A stretch of 64,000 nucleotides of DNA. It comes from VBAS01 sp035318985. Its GTDB lineage: Bacteria; Bacteroidota; Bacteroidia; Chitinophagales; Chitinophagaceae. The DNA is taken from NCBI GenBank assembly GCA_035318985.1, contig DATHDP010000087.1, forward strand, positions 1-64,000, written 5' to 3'. Numbering within the stretch: the first letter of the stretch is position 1; each line of letters starts with the position of its first letter. Below the pieces are notes generated by a model. It ran no database searches and had not been told where the DNA came from. It worked only from the letters and a program-made list of their open reading frames with translations. Below are positions 34,045 through 42,768 of this stretch, one piece after another. A program made the translations under genes and the position numbers.

Positions 34045-34461
34045 TTAAGAATTGTCGTTTAGTCTTACCATGCATCTTACATCTTTGTCATTAATGTATT
34101 CCTCGACGCAACATCCTTTGGGGTCAATTCTTTCGTCAGCAAGAAGTTCCTGGAAAGACCGACCTATTTTCGGAATATCTTTCATAAAATCCTTTATGTA
34201 AACACTAATGTAATGTCCCTTCTTGATGACAAAAGTTTCACAACCCAACTTCTCTCCTTCACCAGGATAACTTTCTTCTACCGCCGCTTTATAAATTATT
34301 TTTGAAGGCGTTTCCGGATATGAAATACCAAAGAACTTTCTCCCCGTCGGTGATCCTATTAGTGAGTGAAGTTTTTGATGGGCGTCCATGACCCCACCTG
34401 GAAATGAAGTTGCCGTTACATAAAAAATTTTTATATCCTGCTCTAAAAAAAATGATTCCAT
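34045..34461 (-). CDS. GyrI-like / effector-binding domain protein
   Basis: 138 residues. The pattern FYVTATSFPGGVMDAHQKLH, then KFFGISYPETPSKIIYKAAV and the end strand FVIKKGHYISVYIKDF fits the GyrI-like small-molecule-binding domain that forms the C-terminal part of many AraC/MerR regulators. Here it stands alone with no DNA-binding part. It heads the seven-gene minus-strand run and is divergent from a GlxA-type regulator, 124 bp apart. A sensor or ligand-sequestering role is possible. Confidence 0.7.
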   Translation of the reverse strand: MESFFLEQDIKIFYVTATSFPGGVMDAHQKLHSLIGSPTGRKFFGISYPETPSKIIYKAAVEESYPGEGEKLGCETFVIKKGHYISVYIKDFMKDIPKIGRSFQELLADERIDPKGCCVEEYINDKDVRCMVRLNDNS

Positions 34462-34537
34462 CTTCTTTCTGTTTGTTGAAGCAAAGCTATTGTCAGTTTT
34501 GGTAATGACTACTGTGCAAATACGTCAATCCAAGGGG

Positions 34538-34568
34538 TTGTTTGCGACAACGAATCGTTTTACCTTTA
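34538..34568 (+). promoter_or_regulatory. Candidate promoter of the GlxA-type regulator
   Basis: TTG at 34538-34540, 20 nt, then TACCTTTA at 34561-34568, seven of eight matches to the TAnnTTTG rule counting free positions. It would start transcription about 10 nt before the ATG at 34586, which supports that start over the upstream in-frame TTG at 34490. Confidence 0.45.
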
Positions 34569-34585
34569 TCAAAACGAAACCTACC

Positions 34586-35569
34586 ATGAGAAATATCGCC
34601 ATACTTGTTCCTGAAACAGCAGTGATAGAAGCAGTAGCCGACCCACGTTATATGTTCACGGCAGTAAATGAGTTTATTAAAAGCCAGGGGAAACCTGCAC
34701 TATTCAATGTTGAATTAGTTGGTCTCACTAAAGAAGTTAAATTAGCTGATGGAATATTTTCAATTCATACCGATGCAACTCTTAAAACTGCAAAGAAACC
34801 CGATCTGATCATTATTCCTGCGATCAGTGGCAATCTTGAGCATGCAATTAAACTGAATAAGGATTTTTTGCCGTGGATCGTAATTCAATATAAGAATGGC
34901 GCTGAAGTGGCAAGCCTTTGTCTTGGGGCTTTTATCCTTGCATCAACCGGGTTACTGAATGGAAAGAACTGTTCAACACATTGGTTGTTTGCAAATGAAT
35001 TCAGAAGCATGTTCGCTGATGTTGATCTTGTTGATAATAAAATTGTAACCGACCAAAACGGTTTATATACAAGTGGCGGTGCAAATTCCTATTGGAATTT
35101 ATTACTGCACCTGGTAGAAAAATATACCAACCGTGAACTGGCTATTCTTGCTTCCAAGTTTTTTGTGTTGGATATCGATAGGAAGAGCCAATCACCTTTC
35201 ACCATGTTCATAGGACAAAAGATCCATGATGATGATGAAATAAAAAAAGCACAGGAGTTTATTGAAAATAATTTTATGGAAAAGATCACTGTGGATGAGC
35301 TTTGTTCAAAATTTGCTATTGGTCGCCGCACTTTTGAAAGAAGATTTAAAAAGGCTACCAATAACACCATCATTGAATACATTCAACGGGTAAAAATTGA
35401 ATCAGCCAAAAAACAATTTGAAACAGGAAGAAAAACCGTTTCTGAAGTAATGTATGAAGTTGGCTATGCTGATACAAAAGCCTTTCGTGATGTATTTAAA
35501 AAAGTAACCGGCATGTCACCGCTTGATTACCGCAGCAAATACAACAAAGAAACCTTACACCTGAACTAA
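34586..35569 (+). CDS. GlxA-family regulator (DJ-1/PfpI domain plus AraC HTH)
   Basis: About 327 residues from the ATG at 34586 (MRNIAILVPETAV); the frame is open to 34490 but the extension lacks family similarity and contains the likely promoter. Residues 1-190 are a DJ-1/PfpI-like domain, with VASLCLGAFILASTGLLNGK carrying the Cys of the nucleophile elbow. Residues about 225-320 are an AraC-type double HTH (DELCSKFAIGRRTFERRFKK, VSEVMYEVGYADTKAFRDVF, GMSPLDYR). Divergent from the GyrI-like gene, so it may control that run. Its last 15 bases overlap the end of the convergent VOC gene. Confidence 0.93.
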   Translation: MRNIAILVPETAVIEAVADPRYMFTAVNEFIKSQGKPALFNVELVGLTKEVKLADGIFSIHTDATLKTAKKPDLIIIPAISGNLEHAIKLNKDFLPWIVIQYKNGAEVASLCLGAFILASTGLLNGKNCSTHWLFANEFRSMFADVDLVDNKIVTDQNGLYTSGGANSYWNLLLHLVEKYTNRELAILASKFFVLDIDRKSQSPFTMFIGQKIHDDDEIKKAQEFIENNFMEKITVDELCSKFAIGRRTFERRFKKATNNTIIEYIQRVKIESAKKQFETGRKTVSEVMYEVGYADTKAFRDVFKKVTGMSPLDYRSKYNKETLHLN

Positions 35570-35938
35570 CTGGATATTGTTACCGCATGTATCATCAAAT
35601 ACAACAATTGTTGTTGGTCCCATTTGTGTAGGCTTCATACTGAATTTCACTCCAAGTTTTTCCAATCGTTCAAATTCGCTTTGAACATTCCCGACATGAA
35701 ACATAGTTAACGGTATACCAGCATCCTTTAAAGCCTTCTGATAAACTTTTGCAGGAGCAAAACCCATTGGCTCAAGTACAACTTCTGCGCCATCGGGCTC
35801 TTCTTTTGAAACCACAGTCAGCCAACTGTGTTCGCCCATTGGTACGTCTGTCTTTTTTATGAACCCAAGTATCTCTGTATAAAATTTCAATGCCTTTTTC
35901 TGGTCATCAACTAAAATGCTGGTCCATTTTACTTTCAT
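35555..35938 (-). CDS. VOC-family protein (glyoxalase fold)
   Basis: About 127 residues from the ATG at 35938 (MKVKWTSILVDDQKKALKFY); the upstream frame to 35971 adds only an unlike extension. Further blocks are GEHSWLTVVSKEEPDGAEVV, LTMFHVGNVQSEFERLEKLG and TTIVVFDDTCGNNIQLVQV. Similar in type to the VOC protein at 5310-5729. It follows the AraC-type gene by 59 bp and overlaps the end of the GlxA-type gene by 15 bp. Confidence 0.9.
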   Translation of the reverse strand: MKVKWTSILVDDQKKALKFYTEILGFIKKTDVPMGEHSWLTVVSKEEPDGAEVVLEPMGFAPAKVYQKALKDAGIPLTMFHVGNVQSEFERLEKLGVKFSMKPTQMGPTTIVVFDDTCGNNIQLVQV

Positions 35939-35997
35939 ATAAAATATTTTAAAAGGTAAATGTGTCAGCAAAAATGGTAAATGAAACCGAATAATCG

Positions 35998-36384
35998 CTA
36001 TTCAAAATTGCTCTTTTTATTCTGATAGGCTAATGGAGTAACGCCGGTCATTTTTTTGAACAGACTTATGAATGATGTTTTGCTTTTAAATCCAATTGCA
36101 TTACAAACTTCATCTATACTTTTTCCTTTTAGTAATATCTTTTTAGCCATTTCTATTCTCACTTCTTGCAGGTATTGATGAGGAGTACGACCATAATATC
36201 TTTTAAACACACGGATAAAATGAAATTTAGAGACTAAGGCTTTGCCAGCGATCTTATCAAGATTGATGTCTTCCGAAAAATGTTTATCAATATAATGACT
36301 GGATTCCATGATCTGTTTTGTCAGATCATTATGAGGGTATAAAACTTTACTAAGTCTTGTTACTTCGTCACGGTAAAATGTCAT
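35998..36384 (-). CDS. Short AraC-family DNA-binding protein
   Basis: 128 residues, essentially one AraC/XylS double-HTH domain: LVSKFHFIRVFKRYYGRTPH, SIDEVCNAIGFKSKTSFISL, GVTPLAYQN. Clearly related to the short AraC protein at 4386-4799 (shared SKFHF, RTPHQY/QTPHQY, EVCN, FKK), and like that one it is flanked by VOC genes (2 bp upstream, 59 bp downstream). No effector domain. Likely a local regulator of its VOC neighbours; this is inference. Confidence 0.92.
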   Translation of the reverse strand: MTFYRDEVTRLSKVLYPHNDLTKQIMESSHYIDKHFSEDINLDKIAGKALVSKFHFIRVFKRYYGRTPHQYLQEVRIEMAKKILLKGKSIDEVCNAIGFKSKTSFISLFKKMTGVTPLAYQNKKSNFE

Positions 36385-36386
36385 AG

Positions 36387-36788
36387 CTATTCATTTGGAT
36401 CTGCAGGTTCGATTATATCCCAAAGGTTTCCGTAAAGGTCTTTGAAAACAGCGACTGTTCCATATTCTTCCCGCTGTGGTTGTCTTACAATTTCAATTTG
36501 ATGATTTAAAAGATTTTGATAATCTCTTTCAAAGTTATCCGTGTGAAGAAACAAAAACACTCTTCCGCCTGTTTGATTCCCCACCCTACTACTTTGCTCT
36601 TCATTTGCGGCTTTAGCAAGCAGTAAACAACATTCACTTGATCCTTTCGGTCTCACTAATACCCAACGCTTGGTTTCAGAAAGCTGTGTATCTTCTATCA
36701 GATCAAAATGTAATTTTTCCGTATAAAATTTTATTGCTTCGTCATAATCATTAACAACAATAGCAATATGAGCAAGTCTTTGTTTCAT
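36387..36788 (-). CDS. VOC-family protein (glyoxalase I-like)
   Basis: 133 residues: RLAHIAIVVNDYDEAIKFYT, then VLVRPKGSSECCLLLAKAAN, GGRVFLFLHTDNFERDYQNL and GTVAVFKDLYGNLWDIIEP. The HIAIVV start and YGNLWDI end are typical of glyoxalase/bleomycin-resistance proteins. Its start codon overlaps the stop of the serine-hydrolase gene (TGATG), so the two are translationally coupled. Two bases separate it from the AraC-type gene. Confidence 0.92.
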   Translation of the reverse strand: MKQRLAHIAIVVNDYDEAIKFYTEKLHFDLIEDTQLSETKRWVLVRPKGSSECCLLLAKAANEEQSSRVGNQTGGRVFLFLHTDNFERDYQNLLNHQIEIVRQPQREEYGTVAVFKDLYGNLWDIIEPADPNE

Positions 36789-38077
36789 CAGTTATCAATT
36801 TCTTTTAAGGCCGGGCGACCATCCTCTTTTCTTTTCTCGTAGTGAATTATAAATTTTGAAAGGTCAGGTTTATATTTTCTCCTTCTTTTCAATTCATAAT
36901 TATAAACACATTGTCCTAATTTATACATAAAAGGATACCCGATATTATCATAATCATATTTGTCATCATTGAGAACATTGTCACTATTTACATAAATAGT
37001 TGCAGTAAGCATGAACTCAACTTTATTTTTGAAATCAACTATATAAGATACATCTGTAAGACATCCGTACGCCCAGCCAACTTTATTAAATACACGAATA
37101 TAGTTTGGAATGCTATGACTGCCTTGCTTAAAAAAGAATTTTACATAACTATCATAATAAAGTCCAGTATCATATTTTGGATAATCAGTTTCGGAAGGGT
37201 ACTGCGAAAGATAACGGTACAAAAAATCATAATCAGCTTTTTCCAAATGAAAACGCCGGTTTTCTGGAACCGAGTTGGGAAATAAAACAGACTGGAGTAA
37301 TTGCTGAAGATGATAAACAGTTACATTATTAGCCATCGTAAAATCGATCGGTTCATTGATCAAACTGTCCTGCGCATTCATATAAGCCCTTCCCATTTTA
37401 TTGATATGACTGAAATCAAACGAATCAGTATTATAGGCTGCCGGCTGAAAATAAATAAGGGAACCACCAGGCTTGATAAAACGAATTGGATTTGTATGCC
37501 TGTTCTCATCAGCATTCATTCGCATAAAGCGGCGTGTGATACGCATATCCGGATAATCCATTTCATGAAGTCGACGGTTGGTTGTTTGCTGTCCTACGAA
37601 CTCATACATCCGGGTGTAGGCATCATTATCACTCACTAAAAATGCTTTACGTATAAATTGTGCAATAGAGGGCAATCCATTTTCAGCAGTACTGTCTTTG
37701 TGCAAAATTGTTTGTCGTGAATAGCCACTATCGTATTGCATCGGTGTAAACATGTCTACCTCTTTTTGCTTAAGTCCATTCAACTTTTCTAATGATAAAA
37801 AAGCCAAAGGCATTTTTACAGTAGATGCCGGATTAAAATAATGAAGTGAATCGTAGTTGAAATAATAGTTGGTGAACGAAGGAACATTATTCTTATCACG
37901 ATTGATCTGAGTGTAAATTATCTGATAGCGATATATCTCCGGATGTTGAATTACTGATTGGAATAAGCTATCTTTTTCACTACCAAAAATATCTTTTAGC
38001 AACTTACTTGTTGGTGATTGTGCAATGCAGCTTACTGAAGCAATAAGCAAGGCAAAAATAATTGTGTAACGACGCAT
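36788..38077 (-). CDS. Exported serine hydrolase, class A beta-lactamase-like
   Basis: 429 residues with a signal peptide (MRRYTIIFALLIASVSCIAQ). The penicillin-binding/beta-lactamase fold is shown by NPASTVKMPLAFLSLEKL (SxxK with nucleophile Ser), VSDNDAYTRMYEFV (SDN) and NKVGWAYG in place of a KTG box. Probably a periplasmic peptidase or esterase of the beta-lactamase2 group; true beta-lactamase activity is doubtful given the length and the degenerate third motif. It is 24 bp after the DHFR-like gene and overlaps the next VOC gene by one base. Confidence 0.85.
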   Translation of the reverse strand: MRRYTIIFALLIASVSCIAQSPTSKLLKDIFGSEKDSLFQSVIQHPEIYRYQIIYTQINRDKNNVPSFTNYYFNYDSLHYFNPASTVKMPLAFLSLEKLNGLKQKEVDMFTPMQYDSGYSRQTILHKDSTAENGLPSIAQFIRKAFLVSDNDAYTRMYEFVGQQTTNRRLHEMDYPDMRITRRFMRMNADENRHTNPIRFIKPGGSLIYFQPAAYNTDSFDFSHINKMGRAYMNAQDSLINEPIDFTMANNVTVYHLQQLLQSVLFPNSVPENRRFHLEKADYDFLYRYLSQYPSETDYPKYDTGLYYDSYVKFFFKQGSHSIPNYIRVFNKVGWAYGCLTDVSYIVDFKNKVEFMLTATIYVNSDNVLNDDKYDYDNIGYPFMYKLGQCVYNYELKRRRKYKPDLSKFIIHYEKRKEDGRPALKEIDN

Positions 38078-38101
38078 GAAGTGAAGATAAATTAAAACAT
38101 A

Positions 38102-38635
38102 TTAATTGGAGAGCTCGTTTTTTACTGAATACATAAGAAATGCAAGACCGTTAGGATAAATTTTGTGATCAGTTAGTGTCAACCATGTTCGATCTTTAAT
38201 GTCACTGAATAAAACCTTACCGCTTCCTAGAATAACAGGATGTACAGCTAAAATAATTTCATCGACGAGCTGTAGATTCATTAATGAAGAAATAAGTTCA
38301 GCGCCGCCGAAAAGCCAGATATCTTTCCCCTTTTTCTTTTTTATTTTTCCCACTTCACTTTTGAAATCTCCTTTTACAAGCACTGCTCCTTTTCTTACAC
38401 TATCGAATGAGTTTGAAAAAACATATTCTTTCAGTTTTGGAAAACCGGGTGGCGCTTCGCTTTCCATAGCTAAAACTAACTCATAGGTTTTACGACCGTA
38501 GAATACTGAATCTATACGTTTGAAAAATTCAGACATACCATAATCCTGATCAGTAAAGCACCAATCAAACTCTCCGTTGGGTCCTTCAATATATCCATCG
38601 AGGCTAACAGCAAGTTGCAGAACGACCTTTCTCAT
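38102..38635 (-). CDS. Dihydrofolate-reductase-like (RibD C-terminal) protein
   Basis: 177 residues: VVLQLAVSLDGYIEGPNGEF, VFYGRKTYELVLAM, DIWLFGGAELISSLMNLQLV and EIILAVHPVILGSG. These are the blocks of the RibD C-terminal domain family, NADPH-dependent reductases often annotated as dihydrofolate reductase family protein or YyaP/YwjB-like. The natural substrate of such stand-alone members is mostly unknown. Between the TPR membrane protein (19 bp) and the serine hydrolase (24 bp) on one strand. Confidence 0.92.
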   Translation of the reverse strand: MRKVVLQLAVSLDGYIEGPNGEFDWCFTDQDYGMSEFFKRIDSVFYGRKTYELVLAMESEAPPGFPKLKEYVFSNSFDSVRKGAVLVKGDFKSEVGKIKKKKGKDIWLFGGAELISSLMNLQLVDEIILAVHPVILGSGKVLFSDIKDRTWLTLTDHKIYPNGLAFLMYSVKNELSN

Positions 38636-38654
38636 TTAAGAGGTTTTATTAAGT

Positions 38655-40772
38655 TCAATTACAGACCTGAGGAATTGCAGCAGCCGCTGCCTGGTATCCC
38701 AAACTTACTGCACTTTTAAGATCCTGACATGCGACATCCTTCTTACCAGAATAATATTCTGCGAGTGCTCTGCTATAAAATGATATAGCATAATCAGGTT
38801 TGATTTCGATGGCTTTTGAAAAGCTAGTGATCGCTTCATTATATTTTTTTTCATTGTAAAAAATATTACCCTTGTTATGGTATGCCTGTACATACCCCGG
38901 GTTTACTTCAATAGCTTTATCAAAATCTTTCTGCGCCAAATCGTTCATTGATCTATTCATATACAAAGTTCCCCGATTTAAATAAACCTGGTGGAAATTC
39001 GGATTTATCATAATTATTTTTTCATAGTCTTTCAGTGCATTATCAAATTGCTTGTTATCCCGGAAACTATTGCCCCGGTTTAAGTATGCTTCAATATAAT
39101 TTGGGTTCAATCCTATTGCTTTGCCGTATTCCTCTATAGCCTGTGAATTTTTACCTTGATTCATAAAAAGCGTTCCCCGCGAATAAAATGCTTCGGCAAA
39201 GTCCGGTCTCAGTCTAAGAGCCTTATCATATTCCATAAGAGCTTCATCAATCTGGTTCTTATTTTTTAGTGCATTTCCGCGGCCAATATGAAACCCTTCA
39301 TTGGATGGCATGAATTCGATTGCTTTATCGAAATCCTTAAGCGCTTCATCATTTTTGCTTTCATTCATATAAAGAGTTCCCCTGTTATTGTAAGCTTTTG
39401 CATAATCCGATTTTAGTTCAATGGCCTTATTAAAATCTTTAAGTGCTGAATCATTGGTCCCTTGATTTAAATAAATAAGACCACGATTATTATAAGCGAT
39501 CGGTACAGTTTGATACTTGCTGATCACATCATTCCAGAGAGTCAGATCATTATTCCAAATATTACACCGGGTATAAGTTTTTACAGAAAAGAAAATTGTG
39601 ATGAGAGCTAACAAAACAAAAGCTGGCACTTTTAATTTCCTATTCAATAAAAGATCAAATCCCTCGCCAGCCAGGTAAAATATTCCAATAGATGGAATAT
39701 AACTATAGCGATCTGCTATAATAGCCCCACCAACGGGTAGCAATTGTAAAACAAGAAAAATAGTGACAGCAAAAAAACCTACACCGAATAAAAACTTTTT
39801 TGTAAATCTTAGAGAATAGAAAAGAGCAACAATAAGACTGGTAAATAATATTGGATACAGGTAATATTGAGCCGGTATACTTTCAGTACTTTTTATTGGA
39901 TATGGATAATAAGCGCTAAGGTGCAATGGAAAAAAAAGTTGAGATAAGTACGTGATAAACCCAGCGCAGGCAAACACAATTCGTTGTAGAAAACCAAAGT
40001 TTATCACTTCAGTTGCGCCGGAAGATTTCTGTGCCCATACTGCCACTATACCAAAGCCAATCGATAACAGGATAAACGGAAGTTTTTCCAAAAGAGATTT
40101 TCCATTTATTTTTCTTCCTTTGAAATAATCAGTCAGTATTAGCACTGCCGGCAGTGAAGCAGCCATTGCTTTCGAAAGAAGCGAAAGAAAAAACAACAGT
40201 AAAGAGAAAACATATAATTTTCTTTGCTGGCTGGTAAGATATTTCAGATACAGTATATAAGATGCAAGAAAGAAAAAAGTATAAAGCTGGTCCTTCAATT
40301 CGGCAGCCCATGCAACTGACTCAACATGCATGGGATGAATTCCAAATAATAGTGCAGCAACCAGGGCAACGGTTGGTTTATTAACAAGCAGATTTATTAC
40401 ATAAAAAACAAAAACAACATTCAATAAATGTAACAATAGGTTGATGACGTGATATCCCGTTTCATTTGCTCCGAAAAATTGATATTCAATGGCAAAAGTT
40501 AATATGGTAAGAGGATGATAATTGCCCATTACATATTGTGAAAAAATATCCTTTAAGTTAATGGAATATACAAGCGGATTGTTTTTTATATAAAATTCGT
40601 CATCCCAGGCTAAGAGCTTGTTATTAAAAACTGGTAAATAAATAACAAATGAAATCAGTAAAATGATAGCCAGGCTATAATATTTCCATGTGTCTGATTT
40701 CAGCCTCGCAGGTTTTAAAGCAGGAGGTCTTTTGGCTGGTTGGTTCTGTTTATATTTTATCTTTTTCTTCAT
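38655..40772 (-). CDS. Multi-span membrane protein with C-terminal TPR array (TMTC-like)
   Basis: 705 residues. Residues about 28-410 hold ten or more membrane spans with YPVFNNKLLAWDDEFYIKNN-type luminal loops (LLAWDDEFYIKNNPLVYS), YHVINLLLHLLNVVFV and FGIHPMHVESVAWAAELKDQ, the pattern of TMTC/O-mannosyltransferase-like (GT-C) proteins. Residues about 425-700 are eight tandem 34-residue TPRs with very regular RGxLYMNxGxNxxALKDFDKAIE units. The WDDE and HPMHVESVAW motifs suggest a polyprenyl-linked sugar transferase acting outside the membrane. It heads a probable operon running through the VOC gene at 35555. Confidence 0.88.
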   Translation of the reverse strand: MKKKIKYKQNQPAKRPPALKPARLKSDTWKYYSLAIILLISFVIYLPVFNNKLLAWDDEFYIKNNPLVYSINLKDIFSQYVMGNYHPLTILTFAIEYQFFGANETGYHVINLLLHLLNVVFVFYVINLLVNKPTVALVAALLFGIHPMHVESVAWAAELKDQLYTFFFLASYILYLKYLTSQQRKLYVFSLLLFFLSLLSKAMAASLPAVLILTDYFKGRKINGKSLLEKLPFILLSIGFGIVAVWAQKSSGATEVINFGFLQRIVFACAGFITYLSQLFFPLHLSAYYPYPIKSTESIPAQYYLYPILFTSLIVALFYSLRFTKKFLFGVGFFAVTIFLVLQLLPVGGAIIADRYSYIPSIGIFYLAGEGFDLLLNRKLKVPAFVLLALITIFFSVKTYTRCNIWNNDLTLWNDVISKYQTVPIAYNNRGLIYLNQGTNDSALKDFNKAIELKSDYAKAYNNRGTLYMNESKNDEALKDFDKAIEFMPSNEGFHIGRGNALKNKNQIDEALMEYDKALRLRPDFAEAFYSRGTLFMNQGKNSQAIEEYGKAIGLNPNYIEAYLNRGNSFRDNKQFDNALKDYEKIIMINPNFHQVYLNRGTLYMNRSMNDLAQKDFDKAIEVNPGYVQAYHNKGNIFYNEKKYNEAITSFSKAIEIKPDYAISFYSRALAEYYSGKKDVACQDLKSAVSLGYQAAAAAIPQVCN

Positions 40773-40898
40773 TATTAATAAAGATAGAAAATAAATCTTT
40801 TGACCGAATTGAAGTAAATATTCATTAATTTATTTTTCTCTGCCAATTAGAACGACTTCATTAAAGGAATTTAAACTATCACACGAAAAAATAAAAAA

Positions 40899-40914
40899 TC
40901 CCGCCGCAGCAGGA
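40899..40914 (-). terminator. Intrinsic terminator after lipA
   Basis: On the minus strand TCCTGC pairs with GCGGGA (one T-G pair) around a TGCG loop and is followed by TTTTTTATTTTTT. It lies 29 bp after the lipA stop codon. Confidence 0.75.
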
Positions 40915-40942
40915 TACATAACTACAAACTATAAAGTAAAAA

Positions 40943-41857
40943 TTACAAACTTTCTTTACTACTCTCCCACTCCTTCCTTCCCAAACCAGCAAACACATGT
41001 CTTTCGCTGTGGTAAGAAGAACGAACAAGCGGGCCGCTTTCTACATAATCTAATCCGAGTTTGTAGCCGATCTCACGGTATTCGGCAAATTCATCAGGAT
41101 GTACAAAACGATGAACAGGTAAATGTTTTTTTGTTGGTTGGAGATATTGTCCGAGGGTTATTACATCACATCCATTATCACGCAGGTCGGTCATTGTTTG
41201 TATCACTTCTTCTCTTGCTTCACCAAGACCGAGCATGATGCCGCTCTTTGTTCTCATGCCGCCTTGCTTCAAGATCTTTATCACTTCCATGCTGCGCCAA
41301 TACTTAGCTTGTATACGTACCTGCCTTGTCAATCTTTCTACTGTTTCGATATTATGCGAAACAACTTCAGGTGCTGCATCAATAATGCGCTGGATATTTT
41401 CCTGCTCGCCTTTAAAATCGGGTATCAATGTTTCAAGAGTTGTATCAGGATTCAAAGCTTTAACAGCTTTAATGGTATTGTACCAAATAATAGATCCTCC
41501 ATCTTTTATTTCATCCCGGTCAACAGAAGTGATGACGGCATGTTTCACTTTCATTAAATGAATGGCTTCGGCCACACGTTGCGGTTCATCCCAATCAACC
41601 GGCTCAGGACGACCTGTAGCTACTGCACAGAACCCGCAGCTTCTTGTACAGATATTTCCAAGGATCATGAATGTGGCGGTACCTGCTCCCCAGCATTCGC
41701 CCATATTAGGGCAATTGCCGCTTTCACAGATCGTATGAAGTTTATGCGTATCGACGAGGCTTCTGACATGCTTGTATTCTTCGCCAATGGGAAGCTTAAC
41801 ACGAAGCCAATCTGGTTTCTTTTGCCTGGGTTCTGATACTATTGGAAGTTCTGTCAT
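40943..41857 (-). CDS. lipA: Lipoyl synthase
   Basis: 304 residues; radical-SAM enzyme that inserts two sulphur atoms into octanoyl groups on lipoyl domains. The auxiliary-cluster motif is seen as CESGNCPNMGEC (C-x4-C-x5-C), the radical-SAM motif as CTRSCGFC (C-x3-C-x2-C), and RSSYHSE at the C-terminus supplies the serine ligand. TSVDRDEIKDGGS and SGIMLGLGE are further family blocks. Length normal. A full-match promoter lies upstream at 41948-41979 and leaves a leader of roughly 80 nt. lipB is not in the window. Confidence 0.97.
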   Translation of the reverse strand: MTELPIVSEPRQKKPDWLRVKLPIGEEYKHVRSLVDTHKLHTICESGNCPNMGECWGAGTATFMILGNICTRSCGFCAVATGRPEPVDWDEPQRVAEAIHLMKVKHAVITSVDRDEIKDGGSIIWYNTIKAVKALNPDTTLETLIPDFKGEQENIQRIIDAAPEVVSHNIETVERLTRQVRIQAKYWRSMEVIKILKQGGMRTKSGIMLGLGEAREEVIQTMTDLRDNGCDVITLGQYLQPTKKHLPVHRFVHPDEFAEYREIGYKLGLDYVESGPLVRSSYHSERHVFAGLGRKEWESSKESL

Positions 41858-41892
41858 TTCTTGCGTTGAATAGAATTACCGGAAGTAAAAGA

Positions 41893-41922
41893 GTGCGACG
41901 CAACGTAAGCTTAATAGTAGCA
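41893..41922 (+). repeat. 30-bp dispersed element in the lipA leader
   Basis: Shares 25 of 30 bases with 53087-53116 upstream of topA, including an exact AAGCTTAATAGTAGCA at the right end. It lies in the predicted 5' leader of lipA, in the opposite orientation to that gene. Confidence 0.7.
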
Positions 41923-41947
41923 TTTAGCTGGTAACACAATTATCCTG

Positions 41948-41979
41948 CAAAAATAAAGCTATTACTTGCGGCGACCAAA
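41948..41979 (-). promoter_or_regulatory. Bacteroidota-type promoter of lipA
   Basis: Minus strand: TTTG (41976-41979), 20 nt, TATTTTTG (41948-41955), a full match to the consensus. The -33 box lies inside the last codons of the upstream gene, which ends at 41962. The lipA start is about 90 bases downstream. Confidence 0.65.
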
Positions 41980-42768
41980 CATGAAAGCGATGTGGCCCTG
42001 GTAAAAGAATTGCTGATCGTTTTGATAAAGCATGACCGGTATGCTGGAAGCATAATATTCCGCACTTACGCCAACCTCGATACCCGAAACAACTTCATTG
42101 TAACGTCCGAAATCAAACCGAAGACCTGTTTTTACGAATGCACCGGGTTTTAATTTCATTTCACCCCAACCCATACCAAGGCCACCACTACCGATTATAA
42201 AACCAAATTTGAACAGGGAATCTGTTTCAGGAGAATACTTAATTGTTTTGTTAGCGCCATTATCTTCAACCTGGATATAATAAGGACGCAGTAAGCCCAA
42301 TGACAAGCCACCTTTATAAACAACGCTGACAGCTACGCCATTCTTATTCCCCTTTTGCCCCATTATACGATGGCCGCCAAAGCCGAGTTGTATTGAATAA
42401 AAGTTATTGATCTTGCCATACACATATGGGCTACCAAATGAAAAACCCCCGGTACCATTTGGCAGTTTATCTTCTTTTGGGTTTTTTATCTCATTAAACT
42501 CAATGCCATACACAAACCCATTCCTTTGCGTTTTCTTTTTGCCCCTTTCATAAAAGGCCCCATATCCATTAGTCCGTAATTGCAGACCCCAAATACTTTG
42601 TGAAGAATAAACGAGAACACCCTCTTCTTCCTGGCGGGTCATTTCAGTTGCTTTCTTGGCCTTTTCCTGCTTACGTTGCTGTTTTTTTGTTTGTTTTTTT
42701 GGGATCTCCTGCGCCACTAATGATGAACCCAGGGAAAACAAGAAAGCAATAATGAATAGTTTTTTCAA
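41962..42768 (-). CDS. Probable outer-membrane protein with TTG start
   Basis: 268 residues. The only sensible start is TTG at 42766-42768, which begins a clear signal peptide (KKLFIIAFLFSLGSSLVAQ). The first mature part is very Lys/Gln-rich (PKKQTKKQQRKQEKAKKATE), then come alternating strands with Tyr/Phe ends (YGAFYERGK, FVYGIEFNEI, YYIQVED, AFVKTGLRFDFGRY, FYQGHIAFMFGRR) as in small outer-membrane barrels. The terminal Arg-Arg-Lys is unlike the usual aromatic end. Family not recognised. Separate from lipA, which has its own promoter. Confidence 0.75.
   Translation of the reverse strand: MKKLFIIAFLFSLGSSLVAQEIPKKQTKKQQRKQEKAKKATEMTRQEEEGVLVYSSQSIWGLQLRTNGYGAFYERGKKKTQRNGFVYGIEFNEIKNPKEDKLPNGTGGFSFGSPYVYGKINNFYSIQLGFGGHRIMGQKGNKNGVAVSVVYKGGLSLGLLRPYYIQVEDNGANKTIKYSPETDSLFKFGFIIGSGGLGMGWGEMKLKPGAFVKTGLRFDFGRYNEVVSGIEVGVSAEYYASSIPVMLYQNDQQFFYQGHIAFMFGRRK

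Noticed and set aside
36788..38077. Calling the serine hydrolase a true class A beta-lactamase
   Set aside because: SxxK and SDN are present, but the length (429) and the KVG in place of KTG do not fit a dedicated beta-lactamase.
41123..41561. Two plus-strand frames of 108-144 codons
   Set aside because: Antisense to lipA; Cys/His richness comes from the complement of lipA codons, not from a zinc protein.
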